From Geminicoccaceae bacterium (GTDB taxonomy: Bacteria; Pseudomonadota; Alphaproteobacteria; Geminicoccales; Geminicoccaceae), in assembly GCA_028279345.1 (NCBI GenBank), contig JANQNY010000033.1, positions 1 to 64,000 on the forward strand: a stretch of 64,000 bases of DNA, read 5' to 3'. The notes below the pieces were generated by a model, which saw nothing but the letters and a program-made list of their open reading frames with translations, was not told the DNA's origin and ran no database searches. The position numbers were made by a program, and so were the translations under genes. Positions 63,657 through 64,000 of the stretch are shown piece by piece. The stretch's first letter is position 1, and the number at the start of each line of letters is the position of its first letter.

Positions 63657-64000
63657 CTATGCCTCCGTCTTCTCCCGACGCAGAAACGCGGGGATTTCGC
63701 CGTCGGCATCGGGCTCGGCGTGGACACGCGGTTCCGCAGGCTGCCGCGGCGGGCGCCCCTCCTTTGCAACCGTCTCCGCGTCACGGCGCTTGCCATAGAG
63801 CCCCTGCGCCAGCTGCCGGAACAGCGAGCTGCCCTTGTTCGCCGCTTCTGCCGCTGTAGCTTCGGCCGTCGGGGCGGCTTGAAACCCAGGCCTTCCGGCC
63901 GTCCCCGGCTCCTCGACGCCGTCATCCACCAGCTTGTAGGACAGCGGCTCGCGCTTGGCTTCGCCGCTCCCACCCGGATGCGGCAGCGGCTGGACCCGAT
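63657..64000 (-). CDS. ftsZ: FtsZ, C-terminal part, truncated at window edge
   Basis: The frame is open to the right edge; ~113 residues visible. A variable acidic and Pro-rich linker (PLSYKLVDDGVEEPG) leads to SSLFRQLAQGLYGKRR and the conserved C-terminal peptide DGEIPAFLRRE, which binds FtsA and other partners. The GTPase domain lies outside. Position upstream of lpxC confirms the assignment. Confidence 0.93.
   Translation of the reverse strand, partial: RVQPLPHPGGSGEAKREPLSYKLVDDGVEEPGTAGRPGFQAAPTAEATAAEAANKGSSLFRQLAQGLYGKRRDAETVAKEGRPPRQPAEPRVHAEPDADGEIPAFLRREKTEA

Overview
The window is GC-rich chromosomal DNA from a Gram-negative bacterium, most likely an alphaproteobacterium. This is inferred from three things: the ftsZ-lpxC pair at the right edge, an sqdB-sqdD-sqdC sulfolipid operon in the order described for Rhodobacter sphaeroides, and an iron-sulfur (6-4)-type photolyase with the PhrB cysteine pattern. 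Genes are tightly packed, with many ATGA, GTGA and TTGA overlaps that define short operons. No transposase, integrase, CRISPR array, rRNA or phage gene was seen.

Layout. 0-4 kb: the end of an SLC13-type permease, then a minus-strand ArsR-AHSA1-DUF899-SnoaL-GST operon. 4-6 kb: a VOC protein and a concentrative nucleoside transporter. 6.4-9.9 kb: a DUF6134-photolyase-SDR-SnoaL operon. 9.9-14.3 kb: a minus-strand set running endonuclease/phosphatase, VOC, UxaA-type dehydratase, SRPBCC, histidine phosphatase. 14.4-21.7 kb: an M20 amidohydrolase, an AT-richer segment carrying a membrane-anchored pentapeptide-repeat protein, a D-Ala-D-Ala dipeptidase with an atypical pyruvate kinase, an HpaI aldolase and a DUF4198 protein. 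21.7-39.2 kb: an ABC exporter, PEP carboxylase, a DUF3616 protein, a phytase-like esterase, an FAH-family enzyme, a YHS protein, a PhnM-like amidohydrolase, small membrane proteins, divergent glycosyltransferases, a trypsin-like protease, a GNAT and a pirin. 39.3-42.5 kb: a large membrane pentapeptide protein, then a tRNA-Leu(UAA) gene split by a 227-nt group I intron, then an AT-richer exported protein. 42.8-45.6 kb: DoxX, a ferredoxin-NADP reductase-type flavoprotein and a cell-wall amidase. 45.6-51.9 kb: an eight-gene arsenic cluster (arsR, arsP, DUF1127, acr3, arsR, arsC, GAPDH, arsJ). 52-56.1 kb: a nitronate monooxygenase-type protein, PcaD, a possible 34-aa membrane peptide and class I PhaC. 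56.3-59.2 kb: the sqd operon. 59.2-64 kb: a hypothetical protein, TauE, PPK2, a small exported protein, lpxC and ftsZ.

The most striking element is the intron-containing tRNA-Leu. Exon pairings P1 and P10 fix both splice sites between U33 and U34, and the core closely resembles the Azoarcus-type intron as I remember it. The arsenic cluster is unusually complete: arsenate reduction, arsenite export, an organoarsenical permease, and the GAPDH/ArsJ arsenate route. It appears to be under two CC-type ArsR regulators with a shared operator-like motif. Start codons below were chosen from ribosome-binding sites, overlaps and family alignment, because many open frames run far upstream of the plausible start.
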